Source of the DNA: Janthinobacterium sp.
GTDB lineage: Bacteria > Pseudomonadota > Gammaproteobacteria > Burkholderiales > Burkholderiaceae_D
DNA: 44,062 bases
Direction: 5' to 3'
Assembly: GCA_025356595.1 (NCBI GenBank)
Contig: JANXSQ010000288.1
Coordinates: forward strand, 1 to 44,062
Positions 16,487-25,100 of this stretch are shown piece after piece; position 1 is the first letter of the stretch; each line of letters starts with the position of its first letter. The notes under the pieces are model-generated. The model made no database searches. It worked only from the letters and a program-made list of their open reading frames with translations, and was not told the DNA's origin. A program made the position numbers and the translations under genes.

Positions 16487-17616
16487 GTCGGGGCCGATGC
16501 GTTGCGGCGGCGGGCGCGCTTCAGCGCGGCCAGCATCACCAGGGGGTGGTAGCGGTGATTCACGTTCAGGCGCCAGGCGAACAGCAGCACCGCCAGCAGC
16601 GCCACGCACAGGTGCAGCGGCCACCACGAGAGGGCGAAGGAGAGCCGGCCCTGCTTGACGCTGGCCTCGACCAGTTTGATCAGATTGCTGTACGTGAAGA
16701 ACACCAGCAGGGCGATGATCAGGTTCACCGAACTGCCGGCGCGCGGATTGACGAAGCCGAGCGGAATGGCCAGCAGCAGTAGTACCAGGCTGGTCAGCGG
16801 CGCGCTGATGCGCCACAGCAGTTCGGCCATGGTGAAGGCGTTGCGGTCGGCCAGCAGGGCCATGGTCGGCATCGCGTCCACGCCCAGGTCGGCGCCCAGC
16901 TCCTGGGTGTTGGTCGAGACGCGCATGCTGTAGCGCTCGAACTCCATGGTCTGGAAATCGGACTGGCCCGGCTTGCCCTGGTAGCGCCGGCCGTTCTTCA
17001 GCACCAGGAAGCGGTCGCCCCTGGCGTCGGCGCTGATCGCGCCCTCCTTGGCCACCACCAGCGTGGTGCCGTTGGCGTCGACCGTGTTGACGAAGACGTT
17101 CTGCACGTTCGCCCGTTCGCCCGAGGCGCCCTCGACGAAGAATATGCGGTTGTTCGAGGCCGATTCCTTGAACTGGCCGGGCGAGACCTTCTGCAAGTCC
17201 TCGCGCTTCTGGAAGCGCTCGATGTACTCGTTGCTCTTGTGCTTGGCCCACGGCGTCGCGTACAGGCTGAGCACCGCCGTCAGCGCCACCAGCGGCAGGC
17301 CGAAGGTGAGCACCGGGCGTATCCAGCGCGCCAGGCTCAGGCCCGAGGCGAACCAGACCACCATCTCGGAATCGCGGTAGCTGCGCGTGACGACCATCAG
17401 CACGGAAATAAAACTGGTGAGTATCAGGATAGTTGGCAGATAATTCAGGGCCGCGAAGATGATTAAGGCAATCACGTCGCTCGAATCAACCTTGCCGCCG
17501 GCGGCTTCGCCGAGGATCTTTATCAGCGTCCATGTGACGAAAATGGAGAACAACACCGTGAAGATGGCCCCTGCTGCACTGGCCAGCTCACGTTGAAGGG
17601 TACGTTGAAAGATCAT
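16483..17616 (-). CDS. lptF: LPS export permease LptF
   Basis: 377-residue partner of LptG. The N terminus MIFQRTLQRELASAAGAIF is conserved in the family, which fixes the start. Membrane helices lie at both ends, with a periplasmic domain in between and DSEMVVWFASGLSL as the cytoplasmic coupling segment. It heads the lptF-lptG-cbiX-Stealth unit and is divergent from pepA, a common proteobacterial arrangement. A TATAAA box sits only 6 bases before its ATG, so the transcript may have little or no leader. Confidence 0.95.
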   Translation of the reverse strand: MIFQRTLQRELASAAGAIFTVLFSIFVTWTLIKILGEAAGGKVDSSDVIALIIFAALNYLPTILILTSFISVLMVVTRSYRDSEMVVWFASGLSLARWIRPVLTFGLPLVALTAVLSLYATPWAKHKSNEYIERFQKREDLQKVSPGQFKESASNNRIFFVEGASGERANVQNVFVNTVDANGTTLVVAKEGAISADARGDRFLVLKNGRRYQGKPGQSDFQTMEFERYSMRVSTNTQELGADLGVDAMPTMALLADRNAFTMAELLWRISAPLTSLVLLLLAIPLGFVNPRAGSSVNLIIALLVFFTYSNLIKLVEASVKQGRLSFALSWWPLHLCVALLAVLLFAWRLNVNHRYHPLVMLAALKRARRRNASAPT

Positions 17617-17622
17617 TCGAAG

Positions 17623-17650
17623 TTTATAATCGCGTCGGTGAGTTAAGTAA
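17623..17650. promoter_or_regulatory. overlapping divergent promoters of lptF and pepA
   Basis: On the minus strand TTACTT (17645-17650), a 16-base spacer and TATAAA (17623-17628) face lptF, with 6 bases from the hexamer to its ATG. On the plus strand a perfect TATAAT (17625-17630) faces pepA, with no good -35 box. The two -10 boxes share bases, so the promoters would exclude each other. Confidence 0.4.
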
Positions 17651-17683
17651 GAAGTTACTAAGCATATGAAAACGGAGAATCAA

Positions 17684-19177
17684 ATGGACTTTAGCATAAA
17701 AGCATTCGACACAAAGAACACCGTCGCCACCGCCAAAACCGGCTGCGTCGCGGTCGGCGTATTCGAAAACAAAAAACTCTCGGCCGCCGCCAAAGCCCTC
17801 GACGGCGCGGGCGCCATCACGGCGGCGCTGAAGTCGGGCGACATGAGCGGGAAAACCGGCAGCACGCTGCTGCTGCGCGGCGTGGCCGGCGTCGGCGCCG
17901 AACGCGTGCTGCTGGTCGGCCTGGGCAACGACGAGGCGCTCGTCGAAAAGAGTTTCGCCGGCGCCGTGCAAGCGGCGCTGAAGGCCTTCGCCACGCTGGG
18001 CGCCGCGGACGCCATTATCGCACTACCGATGACGGAAGTGAAAGAGCGCGACGTGAAATGGGCCATCGCCTGCGTGGTCCAGGCCGCGCATGAAAGCGAA
18101 TACCGCGCCGACACGCAAAAAAGCAAGAAAGACCCGGCCCCGGCCGGCGTGCGCAAGATCGCCCTGGGCGTGCCGGCCAGCGTCGCCAACAAAGCCGCGC
18201 TGGCGCAGGCCGTCGCCATCGCCAACGGCATGGACCTGACGAAGAACCTGGGCGACCTGCCGGCCAACATCTGCACCCCGACCCACCTGGCCAACACGGC
18301 CAAGAAACTGGCCAAGGACTACAAGTTCGAGGTCGAGGTGCTGGACCGCAAACAGCTCGAGGCGCTGAAGATGGGCAGCTTCCTGTCGGTCAGCGCCGGC
18401 AGCGAGCAGGCGCCGAAATTCATCGTCCTCAAGCACATGGGCGGCAAGGCCAAGGACGCGCCGGTGGTCCTGGTCGGCAAGGGCATCACCTTCGACACGG
18501 GCGGCATCTCGCTCAAGGCCGGCCCCGGCATGGACGAGATGAAATACGATATGTGCGGCGCCGCCTCGGTGCTGGGCACCTTCCGCGCCATCGGCGAAAT
18601 GAATCTGAAGCTGAACGTCATCGGCGTCGTCGCCACCTGCGAGAACATGCCGTCGGGGCGCGCCACCAAACCGGGCGACATCGTCACCTCGATGAACGGC
18701 CTGACCATCGAAGTGCTCAACACCGACGCCGAAGGCCGCCTGGTGCTGTGCGACGCGCTGAGCTATTCGGAGCGCTTCAACCCGGCCGCCGTGATCGACA
18801 TCGCCACGCTGACCGGCGCCTGCGTCGTCGCGCTGGGCCACCACAACAGCGGCCTGTTCACGCGCAGCGACGCCGCGCACGACAAGCTGGCCGAGGAACT
18901 GCTGGCCGCCGGCAAGGACGCCAGCGACACCGCCTGGCGCATGCCGATCGAGGAAGCCTACAACGAGCAACTCAAGTCGAACTTCGCCGACCTGGCCAAC
19001 ATCGGCACGCCGGGCGGCGGCGCGGTGACGGCGGCGGCCTTCCTGGAGAACTTCACCAAGAAGTACACCTGGGCGCATCTGGACATCGCCGGCACGGCGT
19101 GGAAATCGGGCGGCGCGAAGGGCGCCACCGGCCGTCCGGTGCCCTTGCTGGCGAACTTCCTGATCAACCGCGTGTAA
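17684..19177 (+). CDS. pepA: leucyl aminopeptidase (M17, PepA)
   Basis: 497-residue cytosolic dizinc aminopeptidase; the family also acts as a DNA-binding protein in some bacteria. The catalytic domain shows the Lys/Asp metal site [15 protein letters not shown], the MKYDMCGAA segment and the signature NTDAEGRL (346-353). The ATG at 17684 has CGGAG 6 bases upstream and gives the normal N terminus MDFSIKAF; an ATG at 17666 is less likely. It is divergent from lptF. In many relatives holC and valS follow pepA, but here the next gene is convergent and unrelated. Confidence 0.95.
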   Translation: MDFSIKAFDTKNTVATAKTGCVAVGVFENKKLSAAAKALDGAGAITAALKSGDMSGKTGSTLLLRGVAGVGAERVLLVGLGNDEALVEKSFAGAVQAALKAFATLGAADAIIALPMTEVKERDVKWAIACVVQAAHESEYRADTQKSKKDPAPAGVRKIALGVPASVANKAALAQAVAIANGMDLTKNLGDLPANICTPTHLANTAKKLAKDYKFEVEVLDRKQLEALKMGSFLSVSAGSEQAPKFIVLKHMGGKAKDAPVVLVGKGITFDTGGISLKAGPGMDEMKYDMCGAASVLGTFRAIGEMNLKLNVIGVVATCENMPSGRATKPGDIVTSMNGLTIEVLNTDAEGRLVLCDALSYSERFNPAAVIDIATLTGACVVALGHHNSGLFTRSDAAHDKLAEELLAAGKDASDTAWRMPIEEAYNEQLKSNFADLANIGTPGGGAVTAAAFLENFTKKYTWAHLDIAGTAWKSGGAKGATGRPVPLLANFLINRV

Positions 19178-19215
19178 GGAGCGCGCGCGCCGGCCCGCAA
19201 GGGGCGGCGCGCGAC

Positions 19216-19650
19216 TCAGTAGATAATGGAACCGGCCCGCGGCGTCTCGGAAGAGCCCGCGGAGCCGGTTTTTTTCATTTCGATGGTCAGCGTCGCGGGA
19301 TAGTCGAAACCGGCGCCGGTGTTGCGGTCGACCAGATAGCCGACGCCCAGGGTCAGCACGACGTTACCCCACAGATTGGCGTTGGCCCTGGAGGCGATGC
19401 TTTCGTCGGCCCAGCCGGCGCCGTCCTTGCGGCAGTCGACGCGCAGCGGTCCGGCGCTTTTCTGGATGGTGAGGCGGCCCGGCGTGGTGACGAACCATTT
19501 GCCGACGTTGTTGACGAGGACGCAGCCGGCGCCGGCCAGCGGGCGGTTGTCCTGGATGGTCTGCACCAGCACCTGCTGCTGGTTCGACTCCGTCAGCGTG
19601 GCGCAGCCGCCGAGCAGGCCGAGGGCGGCGACGGCGGCGTGGCGCAGCAT
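19216..19650 (-). CDS. small predicted lipoprotein
   Basis: 144-residue protein with a lipoprotein signal peptide ending in LLGGC, lipidated Cys at about residue 16. It has two further cysteines (GAGCVLVNN and VDCRKDG) that could form a disulfide, and a glycine-rich hydrophobic segment (NVVLTLGVGYLVDR) near residue 95-110. The arrangement (NNVGKWFVTTPG, then a TIQKSAGPL stretch) resembles small envelope lipoproteins of proteobacteria, but I do not recognise a named family. It is the last gene of a four-gene minus-strand cluster, 16 bases after creA. Confidence 0.75.
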   Translation of the reverse strand: MLRHAAVAALGLLGGCATLTESNQQQVLVQTIQDNRPLAGAGCVLVNNVGKWFVTTPGRLTIQKSAGPLRVDCRKDGAGWADESIASRANANLWGNVVLTLGVGYLVDRNTGAGFDYPATLTIEMKKTGSAGSSETPRAGSIIY

Positions 19651-19666
19651 GGCGAGGGCGCGGCGG

Positions 19667-20140
19667 CTAGCGCAGCGGCAGCGGCTGGGCGGCCGGCACC
19701 GGCACCGCCGTCACGCTGTTTTTCGGACTGCCGTCGACCAGGCGGTCGGAGTAGACCAGGTAGACCAGCGCGTTGCGCTTGGCGTCGACCATGCGCACCA
19801 CCCGCACATGCTTGAAGAAAATCGAGGCGCGTTCGGAGAACACCTCTTCCTGGCGCGGCAGCTTGCCCTTGAAGCTCAGCGGGCCGACCTGGCGGCAGGC
19901 CACCGAGGATTCCGCCTTGTCCTCGGCCAGGCCGATGGCGCCCTTGAGGCCGCCCGTCTTGGCGCGCGACAGATAGCAACTCACGCCGCCCACGAGGGGA
20001 TCGTCGAAGACCTCGACGACGACCTTGTGGTCGGGGCCGAGCAACTGGAAGGCGGTATCGACCGCGCCCACCGTCTCGGCCGGGGCCGGGGCGGCCGCGG
20101 CCAGCAGGAACAGCGAGCACAGCGTTTGCATCACACGCAT
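19667..20140 (-). CDS. creA: CreA family periplasmic protein
   Basis: 157-residue exported protein matching the CreA family: signal peptide to about residue 21 (APA-ETVG), then GPDHKVVVEVFDDPLVGGVSCYLS in the N-terminal third, KGAIGLAEDKAESSVAC, and a C-terminal VYLVYSDRLVDGSPKNS. Cys residues near 54 and 82 are conserved in the family. Function is unknown. It lies 19 bases after the DUF1653 gene. No creBCD genes are present. Confidence 0.88.
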   Translation of the reverse strand: MRVMQTLCSLFLLAAAAPAPAETVGAVDTAFQLLGPDHKVVVEVFDDPLVGGVSCYLSRAKTGGLKGAIGLAEDKAESSVACRQVGPLSFKGKLPRQEEVFSERASIFFKHVRVVRMVDAKRNALVYLVYSDRLVDGSPKNSVTAVPVPAAQPLPLR

Positions 20141-20159
20141 GGGGATTCCTGGCGGGATC

Positions 20160-20348
20160 TCAGTTAATCGGCGAAAAGCGCTGCACGACGACGCCGTCGA
20201 CCTCGATCAGTTGAAAGAAGACATCCTTCGGCCGGGTCCAGATGGAACCGTCGGCGGCGCGGTAGACTATCATCGGCGTCAAATCCGATTCCAGCGTCGC
20301 CTCGCAGACGAGTTCGTACAGGCCGCCCTTGTAGTGTCGGTAGCGCAT
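20160..20348 (-). CDS. DUF1653 domain protein
   Basis: 62-residue single-domain DUF1653 protein. The family pattern is clear: YRHYKGGLYELVCEAT at the N terminus, then PMIVYRA, WTRPKDVFF and the end RFSPI. Such proteins are small beta-rich domains of unknown function, sometimes fused to nucleotide-related enzymes. It starts 6 bases after the stop of the upstream small gene, so both are probably cotranscribed. Confidence 0.85.
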   Translation of the reverse strand: MRYRHYKGGLYELVCEATLESDLTPMIVYRAADGSIWTRPKDVFFQLIEVDGVVVQRFSPIN

Positions 20349-20354
20349 CAGCGT

Positions 20355-20729
20355 TCAAGCCTCATTCTTGTCGTCCGCCAGCGCCTTCTGCTTCTTCTTC
20401 AGGCTCTGGATGACCTTCAGTATGCCCTCCATGCCGGCCGCGCCGTCCAGATCGGTGAACGCGTCCAACACCTCATTGAGCACCTTGTTGCGCACCGCCG
20501 CCTCGTCCGACGAGATGTCGGGCGAGCGCGCCGCGCCGCGCGCCGACACCGCGGCCTTGTCGCCGGCGGCCTTGGCCGTCTTGCCGGCGGTCTTGCCATG
20601 CGTCAGCGCCGCCTGCCAGATGACCCAGCGACGTTGCGTTTCGAAAATCAGGTACTCTTCCGGCTTGTCTTCGCGCCGTCGCACAATGTGGCCGTCACGC
20701 TGCGCCCACGCTTCAAATGCAGTTCGCAT
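20355..20729 (-). CDS. phage-like small protein of unknown function
   Basis: 124 residues, with AAGGAAG before the ATG. The N-terminal part (FEAWAQRDG ... ETQRRWVIWQAAL, residues about 5-42) resembles a short motif common in small phage and prophage proteins. It is followed by an Ala/Lys-rich low-complexity linker (about 44-70) and a predicted helical, highly charged C terminus ending in KVIQSLKKKQKALADDK. I do not recognise the whole protein. It heads the cluster with DUF1653, creA and the lipoprotein gene. No other phage genes are nearby. Confidence 0.65.
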   Translation of the reverse strand: MRTAFEAWAQRDGHIVRRREDKPEEYLIFETQRRWVIWQAALTHGKTAGKTAKAAGDKAAVSARGAARSPDISSDEAAVRNKVLNEVLDAFTDLDGAAGMEGILKVIQSLKKKQKALADDKNEA

Positions 20730-21312
20730 TTTCTTCCTTTACAAATGCTACGCGCATGTCTCACTGCTAAAACCGCAATATTATAAAATAGTACCATTTA
20801 TTGACACCACATAACAATTTCTGTCATGCAGTGTTGCGTTTTATATATAAGACTTGCGCCACCAACCGCGATCCATATCAGTATATTTCGCTTTTGATCC
20901 GATGGTAATGTAATTTTAATGTTGCAAATGCAACTAAGTCACAAGGCACAACACTGTATTACGCTAATGTTACATTCGCCGATATTTTAGTAGTTTTCAG
21001 AGCCCCCTAGCGAGAAACTTTTCCGGATTTTGCAGACATTTCCCCTCTGTGGCGCCATCCGGCGGCACGGTGGCGCCGTTTATGACATGCGGCGGCGCCA
21101 AAGCTGCTCTTCAGCAACTTATCTGAATCGGTATTTTATACAAAAATTAACTCGCTGCAATAACTGTAGTCTCAATCGTGCGCCCGGTCATGCCGGCCGA
21201 TGGCATGCGATCGCGCGCCGCTTGCGGTAAGATTCGCCGCATACGCATACGACGCCGCGCACGCGCTTCCCGCGCGGCGGCCGCCCCGCCACACTATAAG
21301 GATGTTCAAGCA
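20730..21312. other. AT-rich intergenic spacer with small dyads
   Basis: 583 bases without a supported gene between two divergent units. The stretch 20740-21000 is markedly AT-rich compared with the genome. It holds a TTGACA box (20801-20806, plus strand), the dyad GTTGCA-AA-TGCAAC (20921-20934), a second dyad AATGT-T-ACATT (20966-20976), and a GC-rich inverted element around 21048-21078 (repeats of GGCGCC). A TATAAG box (21295-21300) lies close before the exonuclease gene. A small RNA could be encoded here, but I cannot delimit one. Confidence 0.4.
20780..20785 (-). promoter_or_regulatory. candidate -10 box for the four-gene minus cluster
   Basis: A perfect TATAAT on the minus strand lies 51 bases before the ATG at 20729, in AT-rich sequence. 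No convincing -35 box stands 16-18 bases upstream. Confidence 0.35.
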
Positions 21313-22077
21313 ATGAAATTAGCCACATGGAACGTCAATTCGCTGAAAGTGCGCCTGCCGCAGGTATTGCAATGGCTGGCCGAGAATCCGGTCGATGTCT
21401 TGTGCCTGCAGGAGACCAAGCTGACGGACGATAAATTCCCCACCGCCGCCATCGAGGCGGCCGGCTACCAGGTCGTCTTCAGCGGCCAGAAAACCTACAA
21501 CGGCGTGGCCATCCTGTCGAAACTGCCGATCAGCGACGTCGTCAAGAACAATCCCCTCTACGAGGACGCGCAGCAGCGCATCCTGGCGGCGACCATAGCC
21601 GGCGTGCGCATCGTCTGCGCCTACGTGCCGAACGGCCAGAGCATCGACTCCGACAAGTATCCGTACAAGCTGGGCTGGCTGGCCGCGCTGCGCGAGTGGC
21701 TCGCGCGGGAAGCGCTGACGCACGACAAACTGGCCGTGCTGGGCGACTACAACATCGCCCCCGAGGACCGCGACGTGCACGACCCGGCGGCGTGGGCCGG
21801 CCAGGTGCTGGTGTCGGAGCCGGAGCGCGCCGCCCTGGCGGCCCTGACGGCGCTGGGCCTGGAGGACGCCTTCCGCCTCTTCGAGCAGGCCGAGAAATCG
21901 TTCAGCTGGTGGGATTACCGCCAGCTCGGCTTCCGCCTCAACAAGGGCATGCGCATCGACCACATCCTGCTCTCGAAGGCGCTGGCGGCGCGCTGCAGCG
22001 CCTGCGTCATCGACCGCGCGCCGCGCAAATGGGAACAGCCCTCCGACCACGCGCCGGTCATCGCCACCATAGACTGA
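21313..22077 (+). CDS. xth: exodeoxyribonuclease III (XthA/ExoA family)
   Basis: 254-residue AP endonuclease/3'-exonuclease of base-excision repair. Family motifs appear in order: ATWNVNSLKVRL at the N terminus, LCLQETKL (catalytic Glu34), NGVAILSK, GDYNIAPEDRDVHDP, RIDHILLS and the C-terminal SDHAPV with the catalytic His. The ATG at 21313 gives the normal N terminus; an in-frame ATG at 21178 would add an Arg-rich tail unlike the family. It is convergent with the large GGDEF/EAL gene. Confidence 0.95.
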   Translation: MKLATWNVNSLKVRLPQVLQWLAENPVDVLCLQETKLTDDKFPTAAIEAAGYQVVFSGQKTYNGVAILSKLPISDVVKNNPLYEDAQQRILAATIAGVRIVCAYVPNGQSIDSDKYPYKLGWLAALREWLAREALTHDKLAVLGDYNIAPEDRDVHDPAAWAGQVLVSEPERAALAALTALGLEDAFRLFEQAEKSFSWWDYRQLGFRLNKGMRIDHILLSKALAARCSACVIDRAPRKWEQPSDHAPVIATID

Positions 22078-22090
22078 GGCGCGGCGGATT

Positions 22091-22119
22091 AGCCGGCGCG
22101 GCGCCGGCTCAGGATTTTT
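22091..22119 (+). terminator. terminator of the exonuclease III gene
   Basis: AGCCGGCGC (22091-22099) is mirrored by GCGCCGGCT (22101-22109), followed after CAGGA by five T residues on the plus strand. It overlaps the last codons of the convergent gene. Confidence 0.6.
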
Positions 22120-25100
22120 CCAGCAACAGCTCGGCGCCGGCCTGCGGCACCGGGCGCGAAAACAGATAGCCCTGGGCGTAGCGGCAACCCTGCCGCTGCA
22201 GCAGCGCGAACTGGGCCTCGGTCTCCACCCCCTCGGCCACGGCCGACAGCTGCAGGCTGTCGGCCAGGGCGATGATGGCCGCGACGATGGCGCGGTCCTC
22301 GGCGCTGTCCTCCAGGTCCTTGATGAAGGCGCGGTCGATCTTCACCTTCTTCACCGGGAAGCGCTTCAGGTAGGCCAGGCTGGAATAGCCGGTGCCGAAG
22401 TCGTCGATCGAGAGGCGGATGCCCATGCCGTTGATCTGCCCCAGGATGGCCAGCGTGTGCTCGCCGTGCTGCATCAGCGCCGTCTCGGTGATCTCGAATT
22501 CGAGCAGGGCCGGGTCGATGCCGGTGTCGTCGAGGATGCCGCGGATCGAGGCGATCAGGCCGCGGTGCAGGAACTGCCGCGGCGACAGGTTCACCGCCAG
22601 CGGCACCGGCCGCCAACCCTGGCGCTGCCACGCCACGCTCTGCTCGCAGGCGCGCCGGATGACCCATTCGCCGATCGGCACGATCAGGCCGTTGTCCTCG
22701 ATGATGGGGATGAAATGGTCGGGCAGCACCAGGCCGTGGCCGGGACGCTGCCAGCGCAGCAGCACCTCCAGCGTGTGCAGGCGGCGCGTGCCGGTGTCGA
22801 CGATGGGCTGGTAGTACAACTCGAACTGGCGCTGCGCCAGCGCGCCGCGCAGGCTGCTTTCGAGCTCGAAGCGCAGCGCCGCCGCCTGGTTCATCTTCTG
22901 CGTGAAGAACTGGTAGTTGTTGCGCCCGTTCGCCTTGGCGTGGTACATCGCCGCGTCGGCGTGGCGCATCAGGGCGTCGACGTCGTCGCCGTCGTCGGGA
23001 TACAGGCACAGGCCGATGGACGGCGTGATGTGCAGGGTGTGGCCCTCGAGCGGAAACGGCGCGGCCAGCGCGTCGATGATCTTCTCGGCCACGCGGCTGG
23101 CCTCGTCGACGCCGTGGATGCCCGGCACCAGCACGACGAATTCGTCGCCGCCCAGGCGCGCCACCGTGTCGCTGGCGCGCACCGCCTGGCACAAGCGCCC
23201 GGCCACCTCCTTGAGCAGGCTGTCGCCGGTCAGGTGGCCGAGCGAATCGTTGATGGTCTTGAAGCGGTCCAGGTCGATGAACATCACCGCCAGGCGGCAG
23301 CCCGAGCGCTGCGCCGCCAGCATGGCGCGGTCGAGCCGGTCGGCCAGCAGGGCGCGGTTGGGCAGGCCGGTCAGGCTGTCGTGGTAGGCCATGTGGTGCA
23401 CGCGCGCCTCGGCCTGGCGCCGCTCGACGATCTCGCCCTGCAGCAGGGCGTTGGCGCCGGCCAGTTCGGCGGTGCGCTCGAGCACGCGCAGTTCCAGCTC
23501 GTCGCGGGCGCGGCGCACCGCCTCGGCCGCCTCGCGGCGCGCCGTGACGTCGTCGACCAGCCAGACGGAGCGGCCGTTGGCCTGGCTCAGGTCGAAGGGC
23601 CGGCCCGACAGGCGCGCCCAGAAGACGCTGCCGTCCTTGCGCACCAGTTGGTACTCGGACATGTTGACGCGCCCGGCGCGGAAATCCTGCGCCGTCTCGG
23701 CGCGCGCCGCGTCCCAGGCCGCCTTGTCCGGATACAGCGCCTGCACCGACAGGCCGACGATCTCGCCGGGGGCGTAGCCGAACAACTCCTCCATCTTGGT
23801 GTTGCAGCGCAGGTTGAAGCCGTTTTCGACCACCGCGATGCCCAGCACGGCGCTGTCGAGGATGGCCTGGTTCTCCAGCAGCGCGTTGCGCAGCGACTCC
23901 TCGGCGCGCTTTTGCTCGCTGCGGTCCTCGATGATCCAGATCGTGCCCTGCGCCGTGTCGCTCGGATTGACGACGTAGGCGATCAGCTGGGCCCACAGCG
24001 TGCTGCCGTCGCGGCGCTGCATCGCCACCTCGGTCTGGAAGGGCTTGCCCACCGACAGGAAGGGATAGGCGGCCGCGCCCAGCCGGTCGTAGGATTCCTG
24101 CGAGGGATACAGGGCGCGTCCCGGCAGGCCCAGGCCCTCGCCGCCGGCGTAGCCGAACATGTCGCCGAAGCCGCGGTTGTAGCGCGTGATGAAGCGGTTC
24201 TTGGTGAACAGGATGCTCACCGAGGCGTTGGTCATGATGGCCTCGACCTCCATGCGCGTCTGGCGGCTCTCGCTGATGTCCTCGAGGATCCAGATGGTGC
24301 CCTGGTCGCTGTGCTCCTGGTCGACCGCCTTGGCGCGCACGCGGCACCAGAACAGCGAGCCGTCCTTGCGCTTGAACAGGTACTCGCTCTTCTCGAAGGG
24401 CTGGCCGCCGCCCAACAGCGGCGCCGCCTCGGCGCCGAAGGCGGCGTAGGCGGCGGGCGAGGCGAAGACGGCGGCGGCCGGCATGCCGTTCAGCTCCTCG
24501 CGGCTGTAGCCGAACATCTCGGCGCAGCGCGGATTGGAGTTGAGCATCAGGTTCGCCTTGCTGAACAGGATGCCCACCGAGGCGTTGTCGAGGATGGCCT
24601 TCTGCTCCAGCAGCAACTGCTTGCCGGCCTCCTCGGCGGCCTTCTGCGCGCTGCGGTCGTCGAAGATCCAGATCGTGTCCTGCTGGCGCAGGTCGGGATT
24701 GATCACATAGCCGAAGGCGTGCGCCCAGAAGGTGCTGCCGTCGCCGCGGCGCATCTCCATCTCGGCCTGGTAGGGTTTGCCGCGCGCCAGCAGCGGCGCG
24801 GCCTTGCGCTTGACCGCCTCGTAGGCCTCCAGCGAGGGGTAGAGCAAGCGCGCCGGCAGGCCCACGCCGCTGTCGCCGACGAAGCCGAAGCACTCGGCGA
24901 AGCGCTGGTTGTAGCGCAGGATGCGCTTGTCGCGCTGGAAACCGATGGCCAGCGGCGCGCTGTCCATGATGGCGCGCATCTCCAGCACCGTGCGGCGCAG
25001 CGCGTCCTCGTCGCGGCGGTGGTCGCTGATGTCCTCGACGATCCAGACCGTGCCGCCGGCCGTGTTGCTCGGGTCGACGGCGCGCCCGTACAGGCGGGCC

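Noticed and set aside
15317-17251. 644-codon minus-strand frame that includes lptG
   Set aside because: Only the part from 16486 is real; the upstream extension is lptF read out of frame.
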